Of a DNA stretch of 64,000 bases, positions 10,601-18,678 are shown piece after piece (the stretch's first letter is position 1; the number at the start of each line of letters is the position of its first letter). Location of the stretch: the NCBI RefSeq assembly GCF_000429125.1, contig NZ_KE386849.1:1-64000 (forward strand), in the 5' to 3' direction. A program made the translations under genes and the position numbers. The notes under the pieces were generated by a model. It did no database searches. It worked only from the letters and a program-made list of their open reading frames with translations, and had not been told where the DNA came from. Origin of the DNA: Aequorivita capsosiphonis DSM 23843 (GTDB taxonomy: Bacteria; Bacteroidota; Bacteroidia; Flavobacteriales; Flavobacteriaceae).

Positions 10601-13600
10601 TCCCTATTGCAGAGTTATTAGTTATAGTTGAAGAATTCTGTACGAGCAATGTACCTCCATTATTGAAGATGCCTCCACCTCCATTTGTGGCGTCATCACC
10701 TTGAGCCTTGTTGCTATCCAATAAAGAATTGTCAACTGTCATTGTGCTTCCAACTTGGTTCCAAAGACCTCCACCTTCGCTTGCTGCGTCGTTATTGGTT
10801 ATTGTGCTTCCAAAAATATTTATCATAGAAACACCCGAAATGTGTATTCCACCACCGTTTCCAGGGTTTGCGGTACCTGCAGTTCCGTTTACATCATTAA
10901 ACGTCAGCGTAGTTCCGTTTAAATTTAATGCACCATCAATAACTTCAATTCCCCCTCCTGCGCGATTTGCGTAGTTTTCCATTATTGAAATTGCTGCGAT
11001 AGTTACATTACCTGCAGTAGATAATATTCCACCACCAGAACCCGAAGTTCCGTTAGCCATATTATTATTTATAGAAGTTCCCGCAAGGATATCTAGGGTT
11101 CCACCATCGTTGTAGATTCCACCACCACCATTGTCGGCATTTGCACCGCTTGCGATGTTATTGGTTATTGATACTCCATTCACGGTCATTGTTCCTCCAC
11201 CATTCCAAAGACCACCACCTTCGGCAGCTGCTAAGTTTGCATCAACGGTTCCACCTGTGATAGTTGCATTTCCAGTTCCACCAACGTGAAGTCCACCACC
11301 GTTTCCAGGAGCGGCAACAGCTGGTGCAACACCAACGTTATTTGTATTTAGTGTTGTTCCTGACATTGTTAGTGTTCCGCCAGCAATTTCAATTCCACCA
11401 CCTGCGCGATTTGCAATATTGCTTGTAATAATTGCATCGCTTACAGTTACATCGCCACCAGTACTGTGAATTCCTCCACCAGAACCAGCGGTTCCGTTGG
11501 CTTTATTGTCTGTTATTTCTGTTCCAGTAAAAACATTTAATGTTCCTCCATTGTTGAATAAAGCTCCTCCACCATCATCGGCTAGATCTCCACTCGCTGA
11601 ATTGCCAGTTAAAACTGTTGCTTCAACAGTCATAATTCCTAAATTGTTCCAAAGACCACCACCTTCTTGGGCAGCTTGGTTATTTTCGATGGTAGAATTT
11701 ATAACATCTGCATTTGTAGTTCCTGAAAGGTGAATTGCACCACCGTTTCCTGGATTTGCCATAGTTCCTAAACCTATATCTACCCCAGCAGAGTTTCCGC
11801 TTAAAGTAACTGCCTCTAAATTTAGCGTGTTACCCGAAGCATCTTCAATAGCACCACCAGCGCGACTTGCGTAGTTTCCAGAAATTGTACTTCCGGGTGC
11901 AACATTCAACGTTCCTCCTGTATTATTGAATAAAGCACCACCTCGTCCTCCAGGAGTTGCTCCCATTGCAACATTAGCGCTAAGATTTGTAGTAGAATCA
12001 ACATTTAGAGTTCCTCCATTGTTGAAAATTCCACCGCCACCGGTTGCATCACCAGTTGCTTTGTTTCCTGTGATTGTTGTTCCAGAAACAGTCATAGTTC
12101 CTGATCCATTCCAAAGTCCGCCACCTTCAAAAGCGACGTTGTCTGTTACACTTCCACCGTTAAAGTTTACATTTCCTGGACCGCTAATGTGAAGTCCTCC
12201 TCCATTTCCAGGAGCTGGAGCATTAGCTGTATTTTGATTTAAAACAACATCACTAAATGTATAAGTTTCTCCAGATGCTGAAAGAATTTCAATACCTCCA
12301 CCAGCTCTATTGGCTGAATTTCCAGAAATAGTAATTCCATCTATATTCAAAGTTCCAGGACTGAGGCTAAAAATTCCTCCTCCAGAACCAGCAGTTCCAT
12401 TTGCAGAATTATCAGAGATAGTTGTTGAAGAAACCATTAAGGCTCCGCCATTGTTAAATATTCCACCACCTCCATCGTCTGCCATATTTCCAGAAGCCAT
12501 ATTTCCTGAAATACTTGAACCAGTTATTGACATCATTCCCGCATTATTCCATAGTCCACCACCTTCTTGTGCGGCTTGGTTATTTCTTATTGTACTGTTC
12601 GAAATGGTAACCGAAGTAGTTCCAGATAAATGCAAAGCACCTCCGTTTCCAGGATTTGCCATTGAACCTAAACCGATATCAGAACCTGCGGAATTTCCTT
12701 GTAAAGTAATTCCGGTTAACGTTAAATTTCCGCCAGAAGCATCTTCAATAGCTCCACCTGCTCTACTAGCATAGTTTCCATTAATATTAAGACCAGAAGC
12801 CAAAGTAAGGGTTCCTCCAGTATTGTTAAATATTGCACCACCACGTCCGCCAGGGGTTGCTCCCATTGCGATATTTTGAGAAAGTGTTGTTGTTGCGTTT
12901 ATAGAAAGTTTTCCACCGTTATTAAAAAGTGCGCCACCGCCTGTATTTGATCCTAATGCAGAATTACCTGTAAATGAAACTCCGTTAATGGTCATTGTTC
13001 CAGTTCCGTTCCAAAACGCTCCACCTTCATTTGTTGCAGAATTATCACTAGCCATACCATCGGAAATGGTAGAATTTGCATTTCCTGTAATATGAAAAGC
13101 ACCACCGTTTCCTGGAGGTCCTGTTGCCGAATTACCAGTAAAATTTGTATCGCTCAGTGTTACTTGTCCTGAAGATTGCGTCTCTATAGCGCCACCTGCA
13201 CGAGTTGCAGTATTCGCATTAAAAGTACAAGTATAAATATCCAAAGGATCTGCTCCTTCAATATAAATAGCTCCACCACTTCCGGGTGAACCCATTGCTG
13301 TATTATTTGAATAAGTACTGTTCAATAAAAACAAAGCCATGGAAGAAGCACGTATGGCTCCACCATCTGTGGCTGAAGTATTATTTATAAAATGAAGACC
13401 ATTAATACTTAATGTCTGTGGCAATGTAGTACCAACGGCGGTAATTGCCCTTTCAGAATTTAATGAACCATCTACCGTACTTCCGTTACCTAAAATAAAA
13501 ATTGTACTAGTTACATCTAAGGTACCTTCCGTTAAGGTTATTGTTAAACCCGGATCTACCGTTATAAAAGAGAGTCCTATAAAATTTGCATTTGCATCCT

Positions 13601-13739
13601 GAATAGCTGCTCTTAAACTACCGGACGGTGCCGGTGTGCCGTCTGTACCGTTAGTAACGGTAAATTGGCCGTAAGAAATAATACTTACCAGAACAAAAGA
13701 AAGGGTAAGTATGAGTTCTCGTGTAAATGTGTTTCTCAT
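7608..13739 (-). CDS. Giant repetitive beta-helix adhesin-like protein with PMP-type repeats and T9SS sorting domain
   Basis: 2043 residues. A signal peptide (residues 1-25, ending SIISYGQ) is followed by a short unique region. Then come 11 long modules of about 144-153 residues, each marked by the motif RAGG(A/G)IE. Every module repeats the same series of short strands: GNGGGLHISG, EGGGLWN, GGGGIFNNGGTL, GSGGGI, RAGGGIE. These GGAI/GGGL-type strands resemble chlamydial polymorphic outer-membrane protein repeats and predict a right-handed parallel beta-helix. Near the C-terminus GIRDIGAFEA is typical of choice-of-anchor Q proteins. The last 80 residues (YPNPSRG onward, ending HRLILAR) are a type A T9SS sorting domain. 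It is therefore a surface-exposed or secreted protein, possibly an adhesin; the ligand is unknown. The gene appears intact. Confidence 0.88.
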   Translation of the reverse strand: MRNTFTRELILTLSFVLVSIISYGQFTVTNGTDGTPAPSGSLRAAIQDANANFIGLSFITVDPGLTITLTEGTLDVTSTIFILGNGSTVDGSLNSERAITAVGTTLPQTLSINGLHFINNTSATDGGAIRASSMALFLLNSTYSNNTAMGSPGSGGAIYIEGADPLDIYTCTFNANTATRAGGAIETQSSGQVTLSDTNFTGNSATGPPGNGGAFHITGNANSTISDGMASDNSATNEGGAFWNGTGTMTINGVSFTGNSALGSNTGGGALFNNGGKLSINATTTLSQNIAMGATPGGRGGAIFNNTGGTLTLASGLNINGNYASRAGGAIEDASGGNLTLTGITLQGNSAGSDIGLGSMANPGNGGALHLSGTTSVTISNSTIRNNQAAQEGGGLWNNAGMMSITGSSISGNMASGNMADDGGGGIFNNGGALMVSSTTISDNSANGTAGSGGGIFSLSPGTLNIDGITISGNSANRAGGGIEILSASGETYTFSDVVLNQNTANAPAPGNGGGLHISGPGNVNFNGGSVTDNVAFEGGGLWNGSGTMTVSGTTITGNKATGDATGGGGIFNNGGTLNVDSTTNLSANVAMGATPGGRGGALFNNTGGTLNVAPGSTISGNYASRAGGAIEDASGNTLNLEAVTLSGNSAGVDIGLGTMANPGNGGAIHLSGTTNADVINSTIENNQAAQEGGGLWNNLGIMTVEATVLTGNSASGDLADDGGGALFNNGGTLNVFTGTEITDNKANGTAGSGGGIHSTGGDVTVSDAIITSNIANRAGGGIEIAGGTLTMSGTTLNTNNVGVAPAVAAPGNGGGLHVGGTGNATITGGTVDANLAAAEGGGLWNGGGTMTVNGVSITNNIASGANADNGGGGIYNDGGTLDILAGTSINNNMANGTSGSGGGILSTAGNVTIAAISIMENYANRAGGGIEVIDGALNLNGTTLTFNDVNGTAGTANPGNGGGIHISGVSMINIFGSTITNNDAASEGGGLWNQVGSTMTVDNSLLDSNKAQGDDATNGGGGIFNNGGTLLVQNSSTITNNSAIGTAGSGGGIQNVDGGSLTVNDSNISNNSAKRAGGGIEDNSSVTPGNITLLNTNLDNNTAESAPGNGGGLHITGPGIANITNGTVNGNIATAEGGGLWNGSGTMTVDNVEIDGNTASGNDVDQGGGGVFNEGGTLIVQNGTTISNNIANGSAGSGGGILNNLGSLTVTDSELTGNTSMRAGGAIEENSIAGSLLTITNTDLMNNSTASAPGNGGGLHISGAGDSNITGGNLSGNTASREGGGLWNGAGIMTVDGTTIDANIASGPMADDGGAGIFNNGGTLNVLNATISNNIADGAAGSGGGIFNNEGTLTVTDSDLTGNTSMRAGGAIEEKSVAGSLLTLTNANLMNNSSASAPGNGGGLHISGAGDSNITGGTASGNTASAEGGAYWNGAGTMTIDGTIVDGNTASGADADQGGGGIFNEMGTLVVMNATISNNIADGAAGSGGGILNNLGVLTVSNSELSGNTSMRAGGGIEENSIVGSELNLTNVIFTSNTTSASPGNGGGLHITGAGDSNITGGSATGNISAAEGGALWNGAGIMTVDGMMIDANTAQGADADNGGGGVFNNGGTLNIVNGTVISNNLSTGTLGSGGGLLSTAGDVTITDSSFNGNSANRAGGAIEIIDGTLTFTNSDMMDNDVNGTAGMAAPGNGGGLHVTGNSGLITISGSIVSGNEAAREGGGLWNQSGTVMSIDTSTIDGNSTFGTATDDGGAGVFNNGGMVEVITTTISNNNATAGSSTGGAIHNTSGGDVIVMRSTLSSNSSNGAGGAVYNNGASFDLNAVTVAMNTAGSTGGGIEGETTISLKNTLVALNTATSGMDVSGTLVSNDYNLIGTDDASSFSEQANDIEEVDPMLGPLQNNGGVTETHELLLGSLAYNAGDPADLFNDQIEQAIFEGIRDIGAFEAQTILLSIEDITEGGSGILIYPNPSRGFATAKIPATFGNDLQITIVELGSGKIVRNYRATNGENDMDFSSYSNGVYVIKIVSEISSSTHRLILAR

Positions 13740-13805
13740 AATTTTAAAATTAGGGTTAGTAATAAATTTTTGAATTTTCAGAAAACCACTTTACGACAAA
13801 AAATA

Positions 13806-13839
13806 AAACGTGCAACAGGCCGAAGCTTTGTGCACGTTT
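13806..13839 (-). promoter_or_regulatory. Hairpin in the leader of the giant gene
   Basis: AAACGTGCA (13806-13814) and TGCACGTTT (13831-13839) form a 9-bp stem. On the minus strand the stem is followed by TTATTTTTTG, so it could act as a terminator or attenuator about 65 bases upstream of the start codon. The 13740-14127 stretch otherwise holds only AT-rich DNA and the terminator at 14079. Confidence 0.4.
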
Positions 13840-14078
13840 ATATAATTCTTATAATGATCCGTAAAGTTGTTTCCATTTAATTCTGGTTAATCCTTTAGAA
13901 TTCTCTTTGGGATTTATATTACTTACGAAGGAAACACTAGTTCGGTTTTATTTAATTATCAATTAAGCAGTTAAAGCATATAATCTAAACAATAATTACA
14001 GGAAATCAAGGGCTTAGATGGTAAAGAATTATTTTTAAGATTTAATGATATTCGTGATTTCTATAAAATTTTGCAAAA

Positions 14079-14104
14079 AAAAAGCCTCTGAGAAGAGACT
14101 TTTT
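14079..14104 (-). terminator. Terminator of purC
   Basis: AAAAAGCCTCT-GAGA-AGAGACTTTTT forms a hairpin with one internal mismatch and T/A tails. It starts 24 bases after the purC stop codon on the minus strand. Confidence 0.6.
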
Positions 14105-14127
14105 GATTTTATGAATATAAATCCAGT

Positions 14128-15075
14128 TTATTTTAAATATTCCAAAACGTTACTTTCAATACGTTCTTGAATGTTTGAAACATCGGCTTTTACGAACTTT
14201 TCACCTGTAATATTTTCGTAAAGCTCGATATATCTTTCCGAAACGGTCTGAATATATTCATCAGACATTTCGGGGACATCTTGCCCTTCCAATCCCTGAA
14301 AATCATTTTGAATTAACCATTGCCGTACAAATTCTTTTGAAAGTTGCTTCTGTGTTTCGTTATTCTTTTGTCGCTCTTCGTAACCTTCAGCATAAAAATA
14401 GCGAGACGAATCTGGAGTGTGAATTTCATCAATCAAAACAATTTTTCCATCTTTCGTTTTTCCAAATTCATATTTAGTATCTACCAAAATCAAACCTCTT
14501 TTGGCTGCAATTTCACTTCCTCTTTTAAAAAGTTTTCGCGTGTAATCCTCAAGTTGAAGATAATCTTCTTCAGAAACGATTCCTCTTTTTAAAATTTCTT
14601 CACGAGAAATATCTTCATCGTGATCCCCCATTTCGGCTTTGGTAGCTGGAGTAATAATTGGCTCTGGAAATTTATCATTCTCCTTCATTCCTACAGGCAT
14701 TACGACACCACAGAGCATTCGTTTTCCTAATTTGTATTCACGTGCGGCATGACCACTCATATAACCGCGAATTACCATTTCAACTTTATAGGGTTCGCAG
14801 GCTTCCCCAATAGCAACATTTGGATCTGGGACGGCGATTAACCAATTGGGAACTAAATCTTCCGTATCGCGCATCATTTTAGTGGCAATCTGGTTCAGAA
14901 TTTGACCTTTATATGGTATTCCTTTCGGCATTACAACATCAAAAGCACTAAGCCTATCTGTGGCAACCATTAAAAGCAGGTTGTTTTTTAATGTATAAAC
15001 CTCTCGAACTTTTCCGTGGTAAACACTTTTTTGACCTGGAAAGTTGAAGTTGGTTGAAGTTATGGTATTTTTCAT
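14128..15075 (-). CDS. purC: Phosphoribosylaminoimidazole-succinocarboxamide synthase
   Basis: 315 residues, the long eukaryote/Bacteroidetes-like form of SAICAR synthetase. It joins aspartate to CAIR with ATP in de novo purine synthesis. Visible signatures are GKVREVYTL near residue 21, [17 protein letters not shown] near 35-51, the substrate-binding [17 protein letters not shown] near 97-113 and LVDTKYEFG followed by [13 protein letters not shown] in the C-terminal half. No other pur gene is adjacent. phoH lies upstream on the same strand after a 105-base gap. Confidence 0.96.
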   Translation of the reverse strand: MKNTITSTNFNFPGQKSVYHGKVREVYTLKNNLLLMVATDRLSAFDVVMPKGIPYKGQILNQIATKMMRDTEDLVPNWLIAVPDPNVAIGEACEPYKVEMVIRGYMSGHAAREYKLGKRMLCGVVMPVGMKENDKFPEPIITPATKAEMGDHDEDISREEILKRGIVSEEDYLQLEDYTRKLFKRGSEIAAKRGLILVDTKYEFGKTKDGKIVLIDEIHTPDSSRYFYAEGYEERQKNNETQKQLSKEFVRQWLIQNDFQGLEGQDVPEMSDEYIQTVSERYIELYENITGEKFVKADVSNIQERIESNVLEYLK

Positions 15076-15180
15076 TTTAAATTATTTCTTAATAAATTAG
15101 ACCTACAAGGACGCCGGCAGCAATTCCTTCCAGTAAAAACATTCAGTTACTGAATACTGCCCCTGCTACTATAAACTCTA

Positions 15181-16134
15181 TCAGTCTGTGTTTTCAATGT
15201 TTCGGTAAGCGGCGATCACTTCTTTTACTAAGCGATGGCGAATTACATCCTTATCATCTAGGAACATCATTCCAACACCTTTTACATCTTTTAAAACTAA
15301 TAGTGCTTCCTTAAGTCCAGAAGTCACGCGGCGCGGTAAATCTATCTGTCCCGGATCTCCGGTAATCATAAACTTGGCGTTTTTCCCCATTCGGGTTAAA
15401 AACATTTTCATTTGGGCGTGGGTTGTGTTTTGTGCTTCATCCAAAATAACAAATGCATTGTCTAGGGTTCGTCCGCGCATAAAAGCCAATGGAGCAATCT
15501 GAATCACGCCTGTCTCAATATGTGATGCCAACTTTTCTGCAGGTATCATATCGCGTAATGCGTCATAAAGCGGTTGCATATAAGGATCCAGTTTTTCCTT
15601 TAAATCACCAGGAAGAAAGCCCAGATTCTCACCAGCTTCCACAGCAGGCCGCGTTAAGATGATTCGTTTTACCTCCTTTTCTTTTAATGCCTTTACGGCC
15701 AAAGCAACACCAGTATAGGTTTTTCCGGTTCCTGCGGGCCCTACTGCAAAAACCATATCGTTTTTGGTCATCAGTGCCACCAGTTTTCGCTGATTGGCAG
15801 TTAATGCCTTAATTGGTTTTCCACTTACACCGTGGATAATAGCCTCTCCACTACCCGCTGGTGCTTCATAATCTTCTCTTGTACGACTCAGCAAAACCCG
15901 CTCGATGACGTTTTCATCAATCTTGTTGTATTTTACAAACTGATCTAAGAGCATCGTAATTCGACGGTCAAATTCCTCTAAAACCTCTTCATCGCCATAA
16001 GCTTTGATTTTGTTGCCACGAGCTACAATTTTAAGTTTTGGAAAATATTTTTTAAGTAAATCAATATTAGCGTTTTCTAGTCCGAAGAAATCCCTTGGAT
16101 TAATTTCTGTGAGTTCAATGATAAGTTCGTTCAA
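15181..16134 (-). CDS. PhoH family ATPase
   Basis: 317 residues. Walker A is GPAGTGKTY at residues 132-140 and Walker B is VILDEAQNTT near 228-237. A KH-like N-terminal region precedes the ATPase domain, as in bacterial PhoH-like (YbeZ-type) proteins, which are linked to RNA metabolism. The best start is TTG (MNELIIELTE), because no suitable in-frame ATG is near the conserved N-terminus. It is divergent from the SAM hydrolase gene. In many bacteria the neighbour is ybeY, which is not seen here. Confidence 0.92.
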   Translation of the reverse strand: MNELIIELTEINPRDFFGLENANIDLLKKYFPKLKIVARGNKIKAYGDEEVLEEFDRRITMLLDQFVKYNKIDENVIERVLLSRTREDYEAPAGSGEAIIHGVSGKPIKALTANQRKLVALMTKNDMVFAVGPAGTGKTYTGVALAVKALKEKEVKRIILTRPAVEAGENLGFLPGDLKEKLDPYMQPLYDALRDMIPAEKLASHIETGVIQIAPLAFMRGRTLDNAFVILDEAQNTTHAQMKMFLTRMGKNAKFMITGDPGQIDLPRRVTSGLKEALLVLKDVKGVGMMFLDDKDVIRHRLVKEVIAAYRNIENTD

Positions 16135-16285
16135 AAGGCTTTTTGTTTTAGACGTTAGATATGAGACATTAGAATTGAGACCATAAATCTATGATAAAAT
16201 TTGCAGGACACAGGCCATAAATCTCGATAAAATAGCTGTAGCATTTCTTACTGTCGAAAATTTATTTTATTCAGCAAAAATAGTT

Positions 16286-16314
16286 TTGCTACTAACAAAA
16301 GTAACTTATTTTTG
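16286..16314 (+). promoter_or_regulatory. Candidate promoter of the SAM hydrolase gene
   Basis: TTTG (16285-16288), an 18-base spacer and TATTTTTG (16307-16314) match the Bacteroidetes TTTG-N19-TAnnTTTG pattern. The -7 element lies about 35 bases before the start codon. A divergent TATTTTTG also occurs on the minus strand (complement of 16275-16282), toward phoH, but without a clear -33 element. Confidence 0.55.
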
Positions 16315-16349
16315 TGGTACTTGATTTAAGAAAATATCAACAATAATTT

Positions 16350-17183
16350 ATGGCTATAATCACACTTACGACTGACTTTGGAGAAAAGGATCACTTTGTT
16401 GGTGCTGTGAAAGGAGCTATTTACACCGAAATCATTGATGCGAAGGTTGTTGATATCTCTCATAACATTTCACCCTTCCACCTTCATGAAGCGGCTTATA
16501 TTATCCAAAACGCGTATAGGAGTTTTCCTGAAGGAAGTATCCATGTTATCGGAGTAGATTCAGAATTGAATCCAGAAAATAGACATATTGGCGTGTTTAT
16601 GGACGGACATTACTTTATATGTGCGGATAATGGAATTATATCCATGCTCACTTCGGAAATTAGGCCAGAAAAAATCGTGGAAATCAATATTCACGATAGA
16701 ATAACAAGCAATTTTCCAGTTTTGGATGTTTTTGTAAAGGTGGCAAGTCACATTGCTAGAGGTGGCACCTTGGAGGTTATTGGCAAGACTATTACCGAGA
16801 TAAAGGAGTTAACAGGTATCCGCCCCGTAATAAGTAATAAGGAGAGCCAAATTAGCGGAAATATTATCTATATTGATAATTACGGTAATGTGATCAGCAA
16901 TATCACGAAAAAAATGTTTGAAGAGGTTGGTCGGGGTAGAAAGTTTGAAATCCTTGCTAGAACGGCTAAGTTTGATAAAATACACGCGCATTATAGTGAG
17001 GCCATAAATTTTGACCTTCCACCGGAACGACGCGAAGAAGACGGAAAAAAACTGGCAATCTGGAATTCCTCAAATTATCTGGAACTGGCAATTTATAAAA
17101 GCAGTTCTAAAACAATAGGTGGAGCATCCTCGCTGTTTGGCTTGGATTATAGAGATGCTGTTATGGTGTGTTTTATCGATTAG
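16350..17183 (+). CDS. SAM hydrolase (SAM hydroxide adenosyltransferase, DUF62 family)
   Basis: 277 residues. The N-terminus IITLTTDFGEKDHFVGAVKG is the signature of the SAM-dependent halogenase-like family, with VVDISHNISPFHLHEAAY near residues 33-50 and the nucleotide-site segments CADNGIISML and IDNYGNVISNI. Most bacterial members without the fluorinase loop hydrolyse S-adenosylmethionine to adenosine and methionine. A halogenase cannot be excluded from the sequence alone but is much less likely. The gene appears monocistronic. Confidence 0.9.
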   Translation: MAIITLTTDFGEKDHFVGAVKGAIYTEIIDAKVVDISHNISPFHLHEAAYIIQNAYRSFPEGSIHVIGVDSELNPENRHIGVFMDGHYFICADNGIISMLTSEIRPEKIVEINIHDRITSNFPVLDVFVKVASHIARGGTLEVIGKTITEIKELTGIRPVISNKESQISGNIIYIDNYGNVISNITKKMFEEVGRGRKFEILARTAKFDKIHAHYSEAINFDLPPERREEDGKKLAIWNSSNYLELAIYKSSSKTIGGASSLFGLDYRDAVMVCFID

Positions 17184-17293
17184 GACTAGGGTAACGCCTG
17201 ACTCTGGTTTTAATTTTCTTTTTCTGAAAACGAAAACAAAAATTAGATTGAAACTGACCTTAATCATTGAAATGATGTTTAGGAGCTTGTAAA

Positions 17294-17549
17294 ATGTGTG
17301 TCGACGAATACAACAACCTCAAAAAAGTAATATAATATTATGTTTACAGGAATATTGAAAATGTGCTTCGACAAGCTCAGCAACCTTAAAACAGTAAGAC
17401 AATGTTTACACGTATAGTCAAAATGTGCTTCGACAAGCTCAGCAACCTTAAAATAGTAAGACAATGTTTACCCGTATAGTGAAAATGTGCTTCGACAGGC
17501 TCAGCAACCTTAAAACAGTAAGACAATGTTTACACGTATAGTCAAAATG
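17294..17549 (+). repeat. 62-bp tandem repeat carrying copies of a gene start
   Basis: ATG codons at 17340, 17402, 17464 and 17526 are spaced by exactly 62 bases. Each begins ATGTTTACA or ATGTTTACC and continues with the same eight codons as the downstream monooxygenase (MFTRIVKM; the first copy reads MFTGILKM). In the first three copies the ninth codon enters a REP-like sequence (TGCTTCGACAAGCTCAGCAA) and the frame closes after 25 codons. An older, diverged REP copy lies at 17294. The rest of the 17184-17525 gap is AT-rich. Confidence 0.85.
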
Positions 17550-17879
17550 GAGTTTGAGAAGGAAAACATTCCTGTTTTTCTGGCTAATTTTGAAGTTATA
17601 AAAGAAAAAATTCGAAATTTTCCGGGTTGCAGCTTTTTGGAACTCTATCAAGATAAAAGTGACAAAGCAATCTTTTTCACATACAGCCGTTGGAATGCTG
17701 AAAGCGATTTGGAAAACTACCGAAACAGCGATCTGTTTAAAAAGGTATGGAGCGAAACCAAACCATTATTTAGAGCGAGAGCTGCCGCTTGGAGTGTTGA
17801 TACGGTTGTGAGTTTAGGAGCTTGCCCGTCGGAGAAGAGTTTAGGAGCTTGCCCGCCGGAGGAGGGTTTAGGAGTTTAG
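17526..17879 (+). CDS. Antibiotic biosynthesis monooxygenase (ABM) domain protein, repeat-extended C-terminus
   Basis: 117 residues. Residues 1-94 form a ferredoxin-like ABM domain: N-terminal MFTRIVKMEF, central FLELYQDKSDKAIFFTYSRW and DLENYRNSDLFKKVWSETKP. Such small dimeric proteins include quinol monooxygenases and haem-degrading enzymes; substrate unknown. The last 20 or so residues (SLGACPSEKSLGACPPEEGL) are encoded by a duplicated GC-rich 25-bp element followed by an 8-bp microsatellite, so the natural C-terminus was probably nearer VDTVV. The start codon has three upstream decoy copies. It is followed 91 bases later by gldF but is probably not part of that operon's core function. Confidence 0.75.
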   Translation: MFTRIVKMEFEKENIPVFLANFEVIKEKIRNFPGCSFLELYQDKSDKAIFFTYSRWNAESDLENYRNSDLFKKVWSETKPLFRARAAAWSVDTVVSLGACPSEKSLGACPPEEGLGV

Positions 17880-17914
17880 GAGTTTAGGAGTTTAGGAGTT
17901 TAGGAGTTTAGGAG
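17867..17914 (+). repeat. 8-bp microsatellite (TTTAGGAG)6
   Basis: Six perfect copies of TTTAGGAG run across the stop codon of the monooxygenase gene. The same GTTTAGGAGCTTG motif precedes the start-codon repeats (17278-17290) and occurs twice at 17814-17851, joined to GC-rich CCCGYCGGAG. Confidence 0.9.
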
Positions 17915-17970
17915 TTAGGAAAAATTAAAGAAATATTAGCAGCTTTGTGCCCTTGCGAGATAAAAAATAA

Positions 17971-18678
17971 ATGTTTACAATAATAAAACGAGAAATAAAT
18001 TCCTTCTTTTCAAGTACCATTGGCTATTTGGTGATTGGGGTGTTTCTGGTTATAAACGGTCTCTTCCTTTGGGTTTTCAGTGGAAACTACAACATACTGG
18101 ATGCTGGATTTACGGATCTTTCTCCTTTCTTTGAACTTGCACCTTGGGTTTTGCTCTTCTTGATTCCAGCAGTATGTATGCGCGCTTTTAGCGACGAAAT
18201 GAAAATGGGTACTTTAGAGCTACTACTTACCAAACCTATTTCATTAAAGCAAATAGTTCTAGGAAAATATTTTGGTGCAGTCATCCTCATTCTCATTGCG
18301 CTAATCCCCACAATTCTTTACGTATTTACAATCTCAGAATTGGGTAATCCTGCTGGAAACTGGGATGTGGGAAGTACAATTGGCTCTTATATAGGATTAT
18401 TATTTTTGGTTTTCGCATATACTTCCATCGGAATCTTTTCCTCCACATTTTCTCAAAACCAAATTGTGGCTTTTATAATTTCCGTGTTTTTATGTTTTGT
18501 TCTGTACTATGGCTTTGACGGCTTTTCTTCGTCATCGTTTAATATTTCAGATCTTGGGATGAAAGCACATTTCGACAGTGTGGCACGGGGCGTTTTAGAT
18601 ACGCGAGATTTGATTTACTTTATTAGCATTACCGTGTTTTTTATCGCCTTAACCGTTTTAAAACTGAAGCAGAAATGA
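17971..18678 (+). CDS. gldF: Gliding-motility ABC transporter permease GldF
   Basis: 235 residues with six hydrophobic segments. It begins MFTIIKREINSFFSSTIGYL, and RAFSDEMKMGTLELLLTKPI near residues 71-90 is the conserved cytoplasmic loop of ABC-2 permeases of this type. GldF forms an inner-membrane complex with GldA (ATPase) and GldG that supports gliding in Flavobacterium johnsoniae. The stop codon overlaps the gldG start (ATGATG/TGA), so the pair is translationally coupled. gldA is not in the window. Confidence 0.94.
   Translation: MFTIIKREINSFFSSTIGYLVIGVFLVINGLFLWVFSGNYNILDAGFTDLSPFFELAPWVLLFLIPAVCMRAFSDEMKMGTLELLLTKPISLKQIVLGKYFGAVILILIALIPTILYVFTISELGNPAGNWDVGSTIGSYIGLLFLVFAYTSIGIFSSTFSQNQIVAFIISVFLCFVLYYGFDGFSSSSFNISDLGMKAHFDSVARGVLDTRDLIYFISITVFFIALTVLKLKQK

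Noticed and set aside
8392-12774. Long plus-strand frames opposite the giant repetitive gene
   Set aside because: They are proline-rich mirror images of the GGAI-type repeats, recur with the same period and match no family.
17294-17549. CRISPR array
   Set aside because: The 62-bp units are contiguous with no unique spacers between repeats, and no cas genes are visible.
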